64,000 bases of DNA from Sporichthya brevicatena (GCF_039525035.1 NZ_BAAAHE010000015.1:95030-159029); one strand, 5' to 3'. Positions 7,407 through 17,860 are shown, counted from the first letter of the stretch. Numbers and translations are program-made. Notes: generated by a model not told the origin, from the letters alone.

Positions 7407-9674
7407 ATGGCGATCACCGCGGACCCCGGGCCGCCCTCCACTGCGCCCGCGCCCCCGGCCCCGGCACCTCCCCGCGAGGCACTCCGGACCTGGGGCCGGT
7501 TCGTGGCCCGGCGGCCGCGGCGCGTGCTCACGGCGGCCCTCGTCGCGGTGGTGGCCTTCGCCGCGCTGACGCCCGTGTTCCTGGCCCGCGTCCTCGGCAT
7601 CGGCTACGACACCCCGGGCTCGGAGTCCGCGCGGGCGACGGCAGCGGTCGAGCAGGCGCTCGGCGCGCAGGAGGCCGTGCTCCTGGTGCTGTCCTCGACG
7701 GAGCGCACGTCCACCGACCCGACCTTCACCCGGGCGATGGACGCCGCGCTGGCCGTGGTCCGGGCGAACGACGGCGTGGTCGACGTGCCGCCGGCCGACC
7801 TCGCCGGCCGTGTCTCGCCGGACGGCCGGGTCGAGTACCGCACGGTGCTGCTGTCCGGCGACGCCGGCGACCGGCAGAAGACCGCGAAGGAGCTCAAGCA
7901 CGACCTGGAGGAGCTGGACGCCTCCCCGCTCGGCGGACCCGACATCGAGATCGGGCTGTCCGGGGAGAGCCCGTTCTTCGTCGACCTGCTCCACTCCGAG
8001 GAGGAGGGGCTGGCGATGGCCGAGGCGATCGGCCTGCCGCTGGCGATGCTGATCCTGTTCCTGACGCTCGGCTCGATCCTCGCTGCCGGACTGCCGGTGC
8101 TGACCGGGCTCGCCGGGGCGGTGGTCGCCCTCGGCGTCCTCGGCGCGGCGAGCTTCTGGACCGAGTTCGACATCTTCGCCGAGAACGGTGTCGTGATGCT
8201 CGGCATCGCCGTCGGCATCGACTACGCGCTGCTCATCGTCCGCCGCTACCGCGAGGAACGCACCCGCGCCGGCGCGGAGATCGCGCTCGCGACGACGATG
8301 GCCACGGCGGGCCGGACGGTGGTGTTCTCCGGGCTCACCGTCATGGTCGCGCTGCTCCCGATGGCCCTGCTCGACGTCCCGACGTTGAGCAAGTACGCCC
8401 TCGCCGGTCTGCTCGGCGTCGCCGGGTCGGTCGCGATGGCGCTGATCCTGCTGCCCGCGCTGCTGGCGGTGATGGGCGACCGCGCCCTGACGGTCCGTCT
8501 GAAGCGGATGCGCGAGCGCGGCTTCGAGGCCGGCGGCGCCTCCGACCGCTGGGACCGTCTCGCGCGCTGGGTGATGAAGTGGCCGGCGGCCGTCCTGACC
8601 GTCGGCACCTGCGTGCTGATCTGTGCCGCGGCGCCGCTGATCGACGTCAAACAGGGCATCGATCTGAACGTGCGGGCCTACGAGGACGAGCCGTCGGTGC
8701 GGACCCTGACCACGCTCTCGTCCGCGTTCCCGGGCATCACGCTCGGCCGGGTCGAGGTGGCCGTGGCCGGGGACCGCGACGCGGCGGCGACCGCCGAGCG
8801 GATCCTCGCCGAGGACTCGCGGCTCACCGGCGTCGCCGTCCAGGAGCTCGACGCGGAGTCGTTCCTCGTCACCGGCAACCTCACCGTCCCGGACGACTCG
8901 AAGGCCGCCGAGGACGTCGTGAAGACCGCGCGCACCCGCCTCGACGCCGAGCTGGGCTCAGCCGCCGACGCCGACGTCGGCGGCACGACCGCGCGCAGCA
9001 TCGACTACGCGGACAAGGTCCTCGACAAGACCCCGCCGATCGTCATCGCGACCCTCGCGCTGTGCTTCCTGCTGCTGCTCGTCATGCTCCGCAGCCCGGT
9101 GCTCGCGCTCAAGGCCGTGATCATGAACCTGCTCTCGATCGCCGCCGCGATGGGCCTGACGGTCTGGGTCTTCCAGGAGGGCAACGGCGAGAGCCTGCTC
9201 GACTTCTCCTCCCCCGGCTATCTCCAGGCCTGGCTGCCACTCACGCTGTTCGTGATCCTGTTCGGCCTGTCCATGGACTACGAGGTCTTCCTCGTCACCC
9301 GCATCCGCGAGGAGTACCTCCGCACCGGCAGCAACACCGAGGCCATCGCCGCGGGCCTCGCCAAGACCGGCGGTGTCATCACCTCCGCCGCGCTGATCAT
9401 GATCGCCATCTTCGGCGCGTTCATGATCTGCCCCGCCCCCGAGATCAAGCAGCTCGGCTTCGGCCTCGCCGCCGCGGTTCTCATCGACGCCACGATCATG
9501 CGCGCGTGCCTCGTCCCCGCGTTCATGAAGCTCGCGGGCGGGGCGAACTGGTGGTGCCCCCGCTGGCTAGACCGCATCCTGCCGCGGCTGGAGCACGGCG
9601 AAGCGCCGACCTCCCCTGCACTGGAGATGTCATCTCCACTGCAGGCGGGACGTCAGCGGGATCGGGCGCTATGA
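7407..9674 (+). CDS. MMPL/RND-superfamily membrane transporter
   Basis: A 755-aa MMPL-family exporter with two MMPL domains. Each has a large extracytoplasmic loop followed by a block of helices; the motif GIAVGIDYALLIVRRYREE in the first half and GLSMDYEVFLVTRIREEY in the second carry the family's conserved Asp-Tyr pairs of the proton relay. Actinobacterial relatives export lipids or small hydrophobic compounds; the substrate here is unknown. The start chosen is the ATG at 7407, preceded by a GAGGAGG-type ribosome site at about 7387-7395; an upstream GTG at 7272 would add 45 residues not resembling the family. The final codons pass through a palindromic repeat (9617-9643), so the last 20 or so residues are repeat-derived. 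Confidence 0.9.
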   Translation: MAITADPGPPSTAPAPPAPAPPREALRTWGRFVARRPRRVLTAALVAVVAFAALTPVFLARVLGIGYDTPGSESARATAAVEQALGAQEAVLLVLSSTERTSTDPTFTRAMDAALAVVRANDGVVDVPPADLAGRVSPDGRVEYRTVLLSGDAGDRQKTAKELKHDLEELDASPLGGPDIEIGLSGESPFFVDLLHSEEEGLAMAEAIGLPLAMLILFLTLGSILAAGLPVLTGLAGAVVALGVLGAASFWTEFDIFAENGVVMLGIAVGIDYALLIVRRYREERTRAGAEIALATTMATAGRTVVFSGLTVMVALLPMALLDVPTLSKYALAGLLGVAGSVAMALILLPALLAVMGDRALTVRLKRMRERGFEAGGASDRWDRLARWVMKWPAAVLTVGTCVLICAAAPLIDVKQGIDLNVRAYEDEPSVRTLTTLSSAFPGITLGRVEVAVAGDRDAAATAERILAEDSRLTGVAVQELDAESFLVTGNLTVPDDSKAAEDVVKTARTRLDAELGSAADADVGGTTARSIDYADKVLDKTPPIVIATLALCFLLLLVMLRSPVLALKAVIMNLLSIAAAMGLTVWVFQEGNGESLLDFSSPGYLQAWLPLTLFVILFGLSMDYEVFLVTRIREEYLRTGSNTEAIAAGLAKTGGVITSAALIMIAIFGAFMICPAPEIKQLGFGLAAAVLIDATIMRACLVPAFMKLAGGANWWCPRWLDRILPRLEHGEAPTSPALEMSSPLQAGRQRDRAL
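9617..9643. repeat. Palindromic element, family A (single copy)
   Basis: A 27-bp near-palindrome with core TGGAGATGTCATCTCCA, flanked by TGCA at both ends and centred on a single T; one arm base differs. Three further copies lie at 48469-48574. It sits inside the 3' end of the MMPL gene, about 60 bp before the convergent stop of the double ABC gene, that is, at a tail-to-tail junction. Confidence 0.85.
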
Positions 9675-9702
9675 CGCGCGATCTCGCTGACGTTGCGGGG
9701 AA

Positions 9703-12700
9703 TCAGCCGGCGAGGTGGGCCCAGTCGGGGGCGAGGGTGTCCCAGGTCCCGATGGCGACGACGGTGCCGGCGTCCAGGACGACGACCACGTCCGCCTGCG
9801 CCAGGGCCGCGGCTTTCGAGGTCGCGGCGACGACGGTCGACCCGCGCATCCGGAGCGCACGCCAGAGCTCGAGCTCGGTCCGGGCGTCGAGGGCGCTGGA
9901 GACGTCGTCGGCGACGACGAGTTCGGCGTTGGCGGCGAGTGCCCGGGCGAAGGCGACGCGCTGGGCCTGACCGCCGGAGAGCCGGACGCCGCGGTGCCCC
10001 ACCCGCGCCTGCAGTCCCCCGGCGGCGGAGACGTCGAGCGCGAGCCGGGAGTCCTCCACCGCGGACTCGACGCTGTGGCCCGGGTGGTCGAGCCGGACGT
10101 TGTCGGCGAACGTCCCCGACAGCACCCGCGGAACCTGGGCCACGTAGGAAACCTGACTCGGCCTCAGAAACAGTTCGGGGTCGGAGACCACCACCCCGTT
10201 CCACCGCACCCGGCCCTGGTGGTGCGCCAGCCCCGCGAGCGCTGCGAGCAGGCTGGACTTCCCCGAGCCCACCGATCCGACCACGAGCACGAGCTGCCCC
10301 CGCGCGACGCTCAGGTTCACGTGCGCGACCCCGACGGTCCCGTCCGGGTGGACGACGGTGAGGTCGTCGAGGTCGAGCCGCGACAACGGAACCCGCGACG
10401 GCGCGTCCGGGGCGGGCGCCTTCCCGTGGACGAGGTCGACGCCGTCCGGCTGCGTCATCAGGTCGGCGCCGGCGGCGAGGCGGCAGGTCGCGTCCTTCCA
10501 CGCCCGCACGCCCGGCGCCTCGGTCACCACCGCGGCCGTGACCCGGCCGAAGAAGTCGAAGCCCTCGAGCGCCGTCGTCACCAGCAGCGCCGTCGCGAGA
10601 CCCCAGCCGCCGGTCAGGTAGATCAGCCAGCACAGGACCATCCCGCACTGCACGAGCAGCGGTGGCACGGAATCCAGCACCGCGCGCACCCGGTGCTCGC
10701 GGATCGCCGCCCCCACGCGCGGGGAGTCGACGCCGAGCAGATGCCGGTGCAGCTGCGGCGTCGCGGCCGCGAGCTTCACGGTCCGCGCGGCGTCGAGCGT
10801 CGACACCAGCGACCGGCCGAACCGCGCGCGGGTCTCCGACGCCCGCGCGGCCGACCGGCCCGCGATCGGGGCACCCACCAGCGCCGTGAGCGCGGTCAGG
10901 ACCGTCACCGCCAGCAGCAGCCCACCCGCCAGCAGGCTCTGCGCGAGCAGCACCGTCAGCAGCACGACGAGCACGCCGTTGACGAAGTCCACCCACCGGT
11001 CGGCGTACTGAACGAAGCGGTCGGCGTCCATCGCCCGCGCGACGACCTCGCCCGGGGGCGTGGGCGGCAACCGCCGCGGCAACGTCTGCCCGCGGAGGAC
11101 GGCCAGCCGGACCCGCAGGTGCACGGCCCACCACCAGCGCATGTACAGCGGCATCGCGGCGAACACGAGCACCGGGCCGGCGATCAGGCTCCCCGCGAAG
11201 GCGAGCGTCGTCACCCCGACCTCGCCGCCCGCGGCGAGGCTCGCGACGACCTTCCCCCACACCAGACCGGTGACGACGCCGTACGGCCCGACGACGGAGG
11301 AGAGCAGGAACAGCACCGCCCCCGCGATCCCCCAGCGCGGGTGGATGCGTAAGGCGCTGACGATCGACCGCGCGAGACTCGGCCCGGTCCCGGGGTCCCA
11401 CTCCGGCGGGGCCTCCGCCGTCCGGCGCGGGCCGGGGATCGTCCCCCGCGCGGTTCGGGCCGACGCCAACCGCTGCGGAGGCACCGCGAACCGGGGCACC
11501 GGGCCGCGCACCGTGGCCTCGGCGTCGTCCCCCGCCGCACGCAGCAGGTCACGGTACGGCCCCGGGTTGCGGGCGAGCTCGACGCGCGGGCCCTGCGCGA
11601 GGACACGGCCACCGTCGAGCACGGCGACGGTGTCGGCGCGCGTGGTCGTCGACATCCGGTGGGCGACGAGGATGCCCGTCCGCCCGGCCAGCAACCGCGC
11701 GGTGGCGGCGACGACCCGGGCCTCGGTGTGGCGGTCCATGCGCGCGGTGGCCTCGTCGAGCACGACGACGCGCACGTCCCGGACCAGCAGCCGCGCGAAC
11801 GCGACCAGCTGCTCCTCCCCCGCGGACAACGTCGTGCCGTCGGGGCCGAGCTGGGTGTCGAGGCCGTCGGGCAGCCCGGCGACCCAGGCGGTCAGCCCGA
11901 GCTCGTCGACCGCGCGCTCGATGACCGGGCGCGGGACGTCGGCGAACAGCGCGATGTTCTCGGCCAGCGTCCCGACCAGGATCTCCGTGCGCTGCCCGGC
12001 GACGCCCACGGTCCGCCGCAGGTCGTCGAGGTCCAGGTCCCGCACGTCGACGCCGCCGAGGAACACCGACCCCGGCGGCGGGTCGATCGCGCGCGACAGC
12101 AGCGCAACGAGCGTCGACTTGCCCGATCCCGTGCGTCCGACGAGCGCGAGCGTCCGGCCCGCCGGGATCGTCAGGCTGACGTCGGAGAGCGCGAACGGCC
12201 CCTGCGGGTAGGCGAAGTGCAGCCGCTCGATCCGGACGTCCAGCGGACCGGCCGGCACCGGCGCCCCGCCGGTGGGCTCACTGTCGGCCTCCAGCAGGGT
12301 CCGGATCCGGCGCAGCGCCCCCAGACCCGCCTGCAGGTCGGGCAGGTAGCGGCAGATGACGTCGACCTGCCCGACGAAGGAGATGCTGACCAGGTACAGC
12401 GTCACGAGCGCGGCGGTCGAGAGCCGACCCGCCGCGACGAGCAGGATGCCGCTGACCGCGATGCCCGCGAGCACCAGGTGCAGCACGACCCCCGCCCGTC
12501 GGCCGAGCCGCGACGCCAGGCGCACCGTCGTGCGGACCCGCCGGTGCACGACCGCGGACGCCTCGGCGCAGCGCCGCAGCACGAACGCCTGGCCCCGGCT
12601 CGCGCGCAGGTCGTCCCGCGCCGCGACGGCCTCCTCGAGCACCGCGGCGTGGTCGGTCCAGGCGATCTCCTCCGCCACCTTGGCGCGCGTGACGGCCTCG

Positions 12701-13200
12701 GTCAGCGGCCGGACCACGGCCGCGGCGAGCAGTCCGACGACCGGGAACAGGATCCACGCCGGCCACCACGTCAGGCCGGCGACCACCCACATCGGGATCG
12801 CCGCGAGCAGCGTCCGGCCGGTCTCCCAGCCGACCTCGCGCAGCAGTTCACCGAGCTGGTGCGTGTCGTCGTCGACGCGGTCCAGGACCTCCCCGACCGC
12901 CTGCTCCGAGAGCGCCGGCAGCGGCTGGTGCAGCGCGGCCGCGAGCAGATCGGCCCGCAGTCGGCCCTCCGCGCGGTCGACGACCGTCGACCACACCGCG
13001 CGCCCCACCATGTCGAGCACGCCCGCCCCGATCAGGCAGACGGCCAGCAGGACGATCAGCCCACCCGAGGGACGCTCGGCGAGGCGGCCGGCCGTCCAGG
13101 CGCCGACGGCGAAGCCGACCGAGGCGAGCAGGGCGCCGGCGAGACACCACCAGGTCGCCGGGCCGCGAAGCCTGCTCGCGGTCACGGTCCGGCTGGTCAC
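9703..13200 (-). CDS. Fused double ABC exporter (TMD-NBD-TMD-NBD)
   Basis: A single 1165-aa polypeptide holding two complete ABC-exporter half-transporters. The first half has a membrane domain (about residues 15-300), Walker A GRTGSGKST, a degenerate signature LSAGEEQLVAFARLL and Walker B VVVLDEATA. The second has a membrane domain (about 630-900), Walker A GSVGSGKSS, a canonical LSGGQAQRVAFARAL, and a Walker B whose usual Asp-Glu is VVADDVSSAL. One ATP site is thus probably weaker than the other, as in asymmetric exporters. The substrate is not predictable. TAACGT lies 6 nt before the GTG at 13200, suggesting leaderless transcription independent of dnaE 41 bp upstream. Confidence 0.92.
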   Translation of the reverse strand: MTSRTVTASRLRGPATWWCLAGALLASVGFAVGAWTAGRLAERPSGGLIVLLAVCLIGAGVLDMVGRAVWSTVVDRAEGRLRADLLAAALHQPLPALSEQAVGEVLDRVDDDTHQLGELLREVGWETGRTLLAAIPMWVVAGLTWWPAWILFPVVGLLAAAVVRPLTEAVTRAKVAEEIAWTDHAAVLEEAVAARDDLRASRGQAFVLRRCAEASAVVHRRVRTTVRLASRLGRRAGVVLHLVLAGIAVSGILLVAAGRLSTAALVTLYLVSISFVGQVDVICRYLPDLQAGLGALRRIRTLLEADSEPTGGAPVPAGPLDVRIERLHFAYPQGPFALSDVSLTIPAGRTLALVGRTGSGKSTLVALLSRAIDPPPGSVFLGGVDVRDLDLDDLRRTVGVAGQRTEILVGTLAENIALFADVPRPVIERAVDELGLTAWVAGLPDGLDTQLGPDGTTLSAGEEQLVAFARLLVRDVRVVVLDEATARMDRHTEARVVAATARLLAGRTGILVAHRMSTTTRADTVAVLDGGRVLAQGPRVELARNPGPYRDLLRAAGDDAEATVRGPVPRFAVPPQRLASARTARGTIPGPRRTAEAPPEWDPGTGPSLARSIVSALRIHPRWGIAGAVLFLLSSVVGPYGVVTGLVWGKVVASLAAGGEVGVTTLAFAGSLIAGPVLVFAAMPLYMRWWWAVHLRVRLAVLRGQTLPRRLPPTPPGEVVARAMDADRFVQYADRWVDFVNGVLVVLLTVLLAQSLLAGGLLLAVTVLTALTALVGAPIAGRSAARASETRARFGRSLVSTLDAARTVKLAAATPQLHRHLLGVDSPRVGAAIREHRVRAVLDSVPPLLVQCGMVLCWLIYLTGGWGLATALLVTTALEGFDFFGRVTAAVVTEAPGVRAWKDATCRLAAGADLMTQPDGVDLVHGKAPAPDAPSRVPLSRLDLDDLTVVHPDGTVGVAHVNLSVARGQLVLVVGSVGSGKSSLLAALAGLAHHQGRVRWNGVVVSDPELFLRPSQVSYVAQVPRVLSGTFADNVRLDHPGHSVESAVEDSRLALDVSAAGGLQARVGHRGVRLSGGQAQRVAFARALAANAELVVADDVSSALDARTELELWRALRMRGSTVVAATSKAAALAQADVVVVLDAGTVVAIGTWDTLAPDWAHLAG

Positions 13201-13206
13201 CGAGGG

Positions 13207-13212
13207 ACGTTA
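13207..13212 (-). promoter_or_regulatory. Putative -10 box of a leaderless promoter (ABC exporter)
   Basis: TAACGT on the minus strand fits TAnnnT and ends 6 nt before the GTG at 13200; no Shine-Dalgarno is present at that start. Confidence 0.4.
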
Positions 13213-13241
13213 CCTCGCCACCCTGAGTGAACTCATCCGGG

Positions 13242-16200
13242 TCATCCCAGGCACGACGGCCCGAGCAGGGCCTTCAGGTCGCCGAACAGCGCCGGGGACG
13301 GGGCCACGAACGGGCCCCGCTCCAGCCGCATGACGATCGTCCGCGCCCGGGAGTCGAGTTGCAGGTGGACCTCGCTCTGGCCCGGGTGGTCGGCCAGGAC
13401 CGACTTCAGCCGCTCGACCAGCGGCGGCGTGCACCGCATCGCCGGCAGCCGGACCACGACCGGTCCGCTGGAGGACTTCGTCGTGTCGAGGATCTGCAGG
13501 TCTGAGGCCATCAACGAGATCTCGTCCTCGTTGCGGCGCAGGCGGCCCTTGACCGCGACGACGGTGTCCGTCGCGAGCACCGTGCCGAACTGCTGGTACG
13601 AGCCCGGGAAGAACATGCACTCGATGGCGCCGCCGAGGTCCTCGACGGTCGCGATCGCCCAGGTGTCGCCCTTCTTCGTGACCTTGCGCGCCAGGCCGGT
13701 GATCAGGCCGGCGATCGTGACGATCGACCCGTCGGCGCGGTCCTCGCTCGAGGTCAGCGTCGTGATCGCGCAGTCGGCCGCCGCGGCGAGGACGTTCTCG
13801 ATGCCGAGCAACGGGTGGTCCGAGACGTAGAGACCGAGCATCTCGCGCTCGTACGCGAGCAGCGCCGGCTTGTCCCACTCCCCCGTCGGGATCTCGATGT
13901 CGAAGGACGTGTCGGTGGCGTCGCCGTCGTCGTCGAACGCGCCGAACAGCGAGTCCTGGCCGATGGCCTCGTTGCGCTTGATGTCGATGATCGCGTCGAT
14001 CGCGCGCTCGTGCGCGTGGATCAGGCCACGGCGGGTGTGCCCGAGCGAGTCGAACGCGCCGCCCTTGATCAGCGACTCCACGGTCTTCTTGTTGCAGACC
14101 TGCGCCGGCACCTTGCGCAGGAAGTCGGCGAAGTCGGTGAACGCGCCCTGCTCGGTCCGCGCCTCGACGATCCCGGTCACGACGTTCGCGCCGACGTTGC
14201 GGATCGCGGTCAGGCCGAAGCGGATGTCCTCGCCGCGCGGGGTGAAGTTCGCGTCCGAGGCGTTGACGTCCGGCGGCAGCACCTTGATGCCCATGCGCCG
14301 GCACTCGTTGAGGTACAGGGCCGACTTGTCCTTGTCGTCCTTGACCGAGGTGAGCAGCGCCGCCATGTACTCCTGCGGGTAGTTCGCCTTGAGGTAGGCG
14401 GTCCAGTAGGAGACGAGGCCGTAGCCGGCGGTGTGGGCCTTGTTGAACGCGTAGTCCGAGAACGGGACGAGGATGTCCCAGAGGGTCTTGATCGCCGCCT
14501 CGGAGTACCCGTTCTTCTTCATCCCTTCCGAGAACGGGATGTACTCCTTGTCGAGGATCTCCTTCTTCTTCTTGCCCATCGCGCGACGGAGCAGGTCGGC
14601 GGCGCCGAGCGAGTAGCCCGCGAGCTTCTGCGCGATCGCCATGACCTGCTCCTGGTAGACGATCAACCCGTAGGTGTCGCCCAGGATGTCGGCCAGCGGC
14701 TCTTCGAGCTCGGGGTGGATCGGCACCACCGGCTTGCGGCCGTTCTTGCGGTCCGCGTAGTCGTTGTGCGCGTTCGCGCCCATCGGACCCGGCCGGTACA
14801 GCGCGAGGACGGCGGAGATGTCCTCGAAGTTGTCGGGGACCATCGAGCGCAGCAGCGCACGCATCGGCCCGCCGTCGAGCTGGAAGACGCCGAGGGTGTC
14901 GCCCCGGGCCAGCAGCTCGTACGCCTTACGGTCCGTCAGTTCGAGTTCCTCGAGGACGATCTTCTCGCCCCGGTTGGACTCGATGTTGATCAGGCAGTCG
15001 TCGAGGACCGTGAGGTTGCGCAACCCCAGGAAGTCCATCTTCAGCAGCCCGAGCGACTCGCAGGCGCCCATGTCGAACTGCGTGATGATCGCGCCGTCCT
15101 GCTCGCGGCGCTGGATCGGGATGACGTCGAGCAGCGGCTCGCTCGAGAGGATGACGCCCGCGGCGTGCACGCCCCACTGCCGCTTCAGGCCCTCGAGACC
15201 CTTGGCCGTGTCGACGACCTTCTTCACGTCCGGGTCGGACTCGTAGAGCGCCCGGAACTCGCCGGCCTCGGCGTAGCGCTTGTGGTCGGGGTCGAAGATC
15301 CCGGACAGCGGGATGTCCTTGCCCATGACGGCCGGCGGCATCGCCTTGGTGATGCGGTCGCCCATCGCGAACGGGTAGCCGAGGACGCGGGAGGCGTCCT
15401 TGATCGCCGCCTTCGCCTTGATGGTGCCGTAGGTGATGATCTGCGCGACCCGCTCCTCGCCGTACTTCTCGGTGGCGTAGCGGATCATGTCGGCGCGACG
15501 ACGTTCGTCGAAGTCCATGTCGATGTCGGGCATCGACACACGCTCGGGGTTGAGGAACCGCTCGAAGATCAGGCCGTGCGCGAGCGGGTCGAGCTCGGTG
15601 ATGCCCAGCGCGTAGGCGATCAGCGCACCGGCCGCGGACCCACGACCGGGACCGACGCGGATCCCGTTCTCCTTCGCGTACCGCACGAGGTCGGCGGTGA
15701 CGAGGAAGTAGCCGGGGAACCCCATCTTGATGATCATGTCGACCTCGTAGGCCGCCTGATCCCGGTGCGTCTGGGGCACGTTGCCGTGGAAGCGCTCGTT
15801 CAGGCCGCGGTCGACCTCCTTGCGCAGCCAGGTCTCCTCGGTCTCCCCCTCGGGCACCGGGAATCGCGGCATGAGGTTGCGCGCGGAGAACGACATCTGG
15901 CAGCGCTCGGCGATGAGCAGCGTGTTGTCGCAGGCCTCCCGCAGGCCGTAGCGGCCCTGCCAGAGCTCGCGCATCTCGGCCGGGCTCTTGAGGTAGAAGT
16001 CGGTCGCGTCGAACTTGAAGCGGTTCGGGTCCGCGAGGGTCTTGCCGGACTGCACGCAGAGCAGCACCTCGTGCGCGGACGCGTCCTCGGCCGCGGCGTA
16101 GTGCAGGTCGTTGGTCGCGACCAGCGGCAGGTTGAGGTCCTTGGCCAGGCGCATCAGCCCGTCGTGCGCGCGCTTCTCGATGCCGATGCCGTGGTCCATC

Positions 16201-16778
16201 AGCTCGCAGAAGAAGTTCTCCTTGCCGAAGATGTCCTGGAACTCTCCGGCCGACGCGCGCGCCTTCTCGTAGTCGCCGATGCGCAGCCAGGTCTGGATCT
16301 CGCCCGACGGACAGCCCGTCGTCGCGATCAGGCCCTTGCCGTAGCGGTGCAGCAGCTCGCGGTCCGCGCGGGGCTTGTAGAAGAAGCCTTCGAGGCTCGC
16401 CAGCGACGAGATGCGGAACAGGTTGTGCATCGAGTCGTTGTCGGTCGCCAGCAGCGTCATGTGCGTGTACGAGCCGGAACCGGAGACGTCGTCCTCGCCG
16501 CCGTCCGCCCACCGCACGCGGGTGCGGTCGGAGCGGTGGGTGCCCGGCGCGAGGTACGCCTCCATGCCGACGATCGGCTTGATGCCGGCCTCGTTCGCCT
16601 TCTTCACGAAGTCGTACGCGCCGAACACGTTGCCGTGGTCGGTCATCGCGAGGGCCGGCATGCCCATCTCGTTGCAGCCGCGGAAGAGGTCGTCCAGGCG
16701 CGCCGCGCCGTCGAGCATCGAGTACTCGGTGTGGACGTGCAGGTGGACGAACGAGTCGTTCATGCCTGCCGAACTCAC
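13242..16778 (-). CDS. dnaE: DNA polymerase III alpha subunit DnaE
   Basis: Replicative DNA polymerase of 1178 aa, the DnaE1 size class. The N-terminal PHP domain keeps its metal-site motifs (HLHVHTEYSMLDG, AMTDHGN, GMEAYL, ATNDLHY), consistent with the PHP proofreading exonuclease known for actinobacterial DnaE1. The catalytic palm has PDIDMDFD and GPGRGSAAGALIAYALGI; the finger, helix-hairpin-helix and OB-fold regions follow to the C-terminus. The GTG at 16778 has GGGGAGG 7 nt upstream and is preferred; an ATG five codons in is the alternative. It lies downstream of lspA and rluD, as in many actinobacteria. Confidence 0.97.
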   Translation of the reverse strand: MSSAGMNDSFVHLHVHTEYSMLDGAARLDDLFRGCNEMGMPALAMTDHGNVFGAYDFVKKANEAGIKPIVGMEAYLAPGTHRSDRTRVRWADGGEDDVSGSGSYTHMTLLATDNDSMHNLFRISSLASLEGFFYKPRADRELLHRYGKGLIATTGCPSGEIQTWLRIGDYEKARASAGEFQDIFGKENFFCELMDHGIGIEKRAHDGLMRLAKDLNLPLVATNDLHYAAAEDASAHEVLLCVQSGKTLADPNRFKFDATDFYLKSPAEMRELWQGRYGLREACDNTLLIAERCQMSFSARNLMPRFPVPEGETEETWLRKEVDRGLNERFHGNVPQTHRDQAAYEVDMIIKMGFPGYFLVTADLVRYAKENGIRVGPGRGSAAGALIAYALGITELDPLAHGLIFERFLNPERVSMPDIDMDFDERRRADMIRYATEKYGEERVAQIITYGTIKAKAAIKDASRVLGYPFAMGDRITKAMPPAVMGKDIPLSGIFDPDHKRYAEAGEFRALYESDPDVKKVVDTAKGLEGLKRQWGVHAAGVILSSEPLLDVIPIQRREQDGAIITQFDMGACESLGLLKMDFLGLRNLTVLDDCLINIESNRGEKIVLEELELTDRKAYELLARGDTLGVFQLDGGPMRALLRSMVPDNFEDISAVLALYRPGPMGANAHNDYADRKNGRKPVVPIHPELEEPLADILGDTYGLIVYQEQVMAIAQKLAGYSLGAADLLRRAMGKKKKEILDKEYIPFSEGMKKNGYSEAAIKTLWDILVPFSDYAFNKAHTAGYGLVSYWTAYLKANYPQEYMAALLTSVKDDKDKSALYLNECRRMGIKVLPPDVNASDANFTPRGEDIRFGLTAIRNVGANVVTGIVEARTEQGAFTDFADFLRKVPAQVCNKKTVESLIKGGAFDSLGHTRRGLIHAHERAIDAIIDIKRNEAIGQDSLFGAFDDDGDATDTSFDIEIPTGEWDKPALLAYEREMLGLYVSDHPLLGIENVLAAAADCAITTLTSSEDRADGSIVTIAGLITGLARKVTKKGDTWAIATVEDLGGAIECMFFPGSYQQFGTVLATDTVVAVKGRLRRNEDEISLMASDLQILDTTKSSSGPVVVRLPAMRCTPPLVERLKSVLADHPGQSEVHLQLDSRARTIVMRLERGPFVAPSPALFGDLKALLGPSCLG

Positions 16779-16853
16779 CGCTGCGCCTCCCCGGAATCGG
16801 GCCTCACTCTAAGGCGCCCCACTGACAACTCGAGCGCCCGTCTCAGTGTGTGG

Positions 16854-17795
16854 TCAGCCCTCCGAGACAACCTGCAGGGCGCGCGCAAGGTCGTCCGGAT
16901 AGTCGCTGGAAAACTCGACCCAATCGCCGGAATCCGGGTGCTCGAACCCCAGCGACACCGCGTGCAACCACTGTCGCTCCAGACCCAGGCGCTCGGCCAG
17001 GGTCGGGTCCGCGCCGTAGGTCAGGTCGCCCGCGCACGGATGCCGCAGCGCCGACATGTGCACCCGGATCTGGTGGGTGCGGCCGGTCTCGAGCTTGATC
17101 GTCAGCAGGCTCGCGGCGCGGAACGCCTCGAGCGTGTCGTAGTGCGTGACGCTCGCCTTGCCGCCGGCGTCCTCGGCGATCACGGCCCACTTCCAGTCGT
17201 GCACCGGGTGCCGCCCGATCGGCGCGTCCACGGTGCCGCGCGACGGGTCGGGATGACCCTGCACGAGCGCGTGGTAGATCTTCTCGACCGTCCGCTCCTT
17301 GAACGCGCGCTTGAGCAGCGTGTACGCCCGCTCGGACTTCGCGACGACCATCAACCCGCTGGTGCCGACGTCGAGCCGGTGGACGACACCGGCTCGCTCG
17401 GCCGCGCCCGAGGTCGAGATCCGGAAGCCGGCGGCGGCCAGGCCCCCGATGACGGTCGGGCCGGTCCAGCCCGGGCTCGGGTGCGCCGCCACGCCCACCG
17501 GCTTGTCGACGACGACCAGATGCTCGTCGTCGTGGACGACCTTCATGCCGGGCACCGGCTCGGCCACGATCTCCACGCCGGCCGGCTCGACGGCCGGGAG
17601 CTCGACCTCCAGCCACGCCCCGGCGACGAGGCGGTCGCTCTTGCCCGCGGCCGCGCCGTCCATCCGGACGCACCCCGCGGCCGCGAGTTCGGCCACGCGG
17701 GTCCGGGAGAGCCCGAACAACCGGGCGAGCCCGGCGTCCACCCGCTCCCCCGCGAGCCCGTCGGGCACCGGCAGCGCACGCAGGTCGGAACTCAC
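16854..17795 (-). CDS. rluD: RluD-family 23S rRNA pseudouridine synthase
   Basis: RluA/RluD-type pseudouridine synthase of 313 aa. An N-terminal S4 RNA-binding domain covers about residues 10-65, and the synthase domain carries the catalytic Asp142 in [16 protein letters not shown], with RTHQIRVHM further on. RluD modifies helix 69 of 23S rRNA; the exact target here is inferred from family and synteny with lspA and ileS. The start is the GTG at 17795, without a clear ribosome site; CACACT lies 7 nt upstream. It is 65 bp downstream of lspA and 75 bp upstream of the dnaE start. Confidence 0.93.
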   Translation of the reverse strand: MSSDLRALPVPDGLAGERVDAGLARLFGLSRTRVAELAAAGCVRMDGAAAGKSDRLVAGAWLEVELPAVEPAGVEIVAEPVPGMKVVHDDEHLVVVDKPVGVAAHPSPGWTGPTVIGGLAAAGFRISTSGAAERAGVVHRLDVGTSGLMVVAKSERAYTLLKRAFKERTVEKIYHALVQGHPDPSRGTVDAPIGRHPVHDWKWAVIAEDAGGKASVTHYDTLEAFRAASLLTIKLETGRTHQIRVHMSALRHPCAGDLTYGADPTLAERLGLERQWLHAVSLGFEHPDSGDWVEFSSDYPDDLARALQVVSEG

Positions 17796-17860
17796 GCCGC
17801 TCAGTGTGGTCTATCGCCCAGGCCGGTCTTCGACCCGGTGGCGGCGACGGACCGGCGCGC

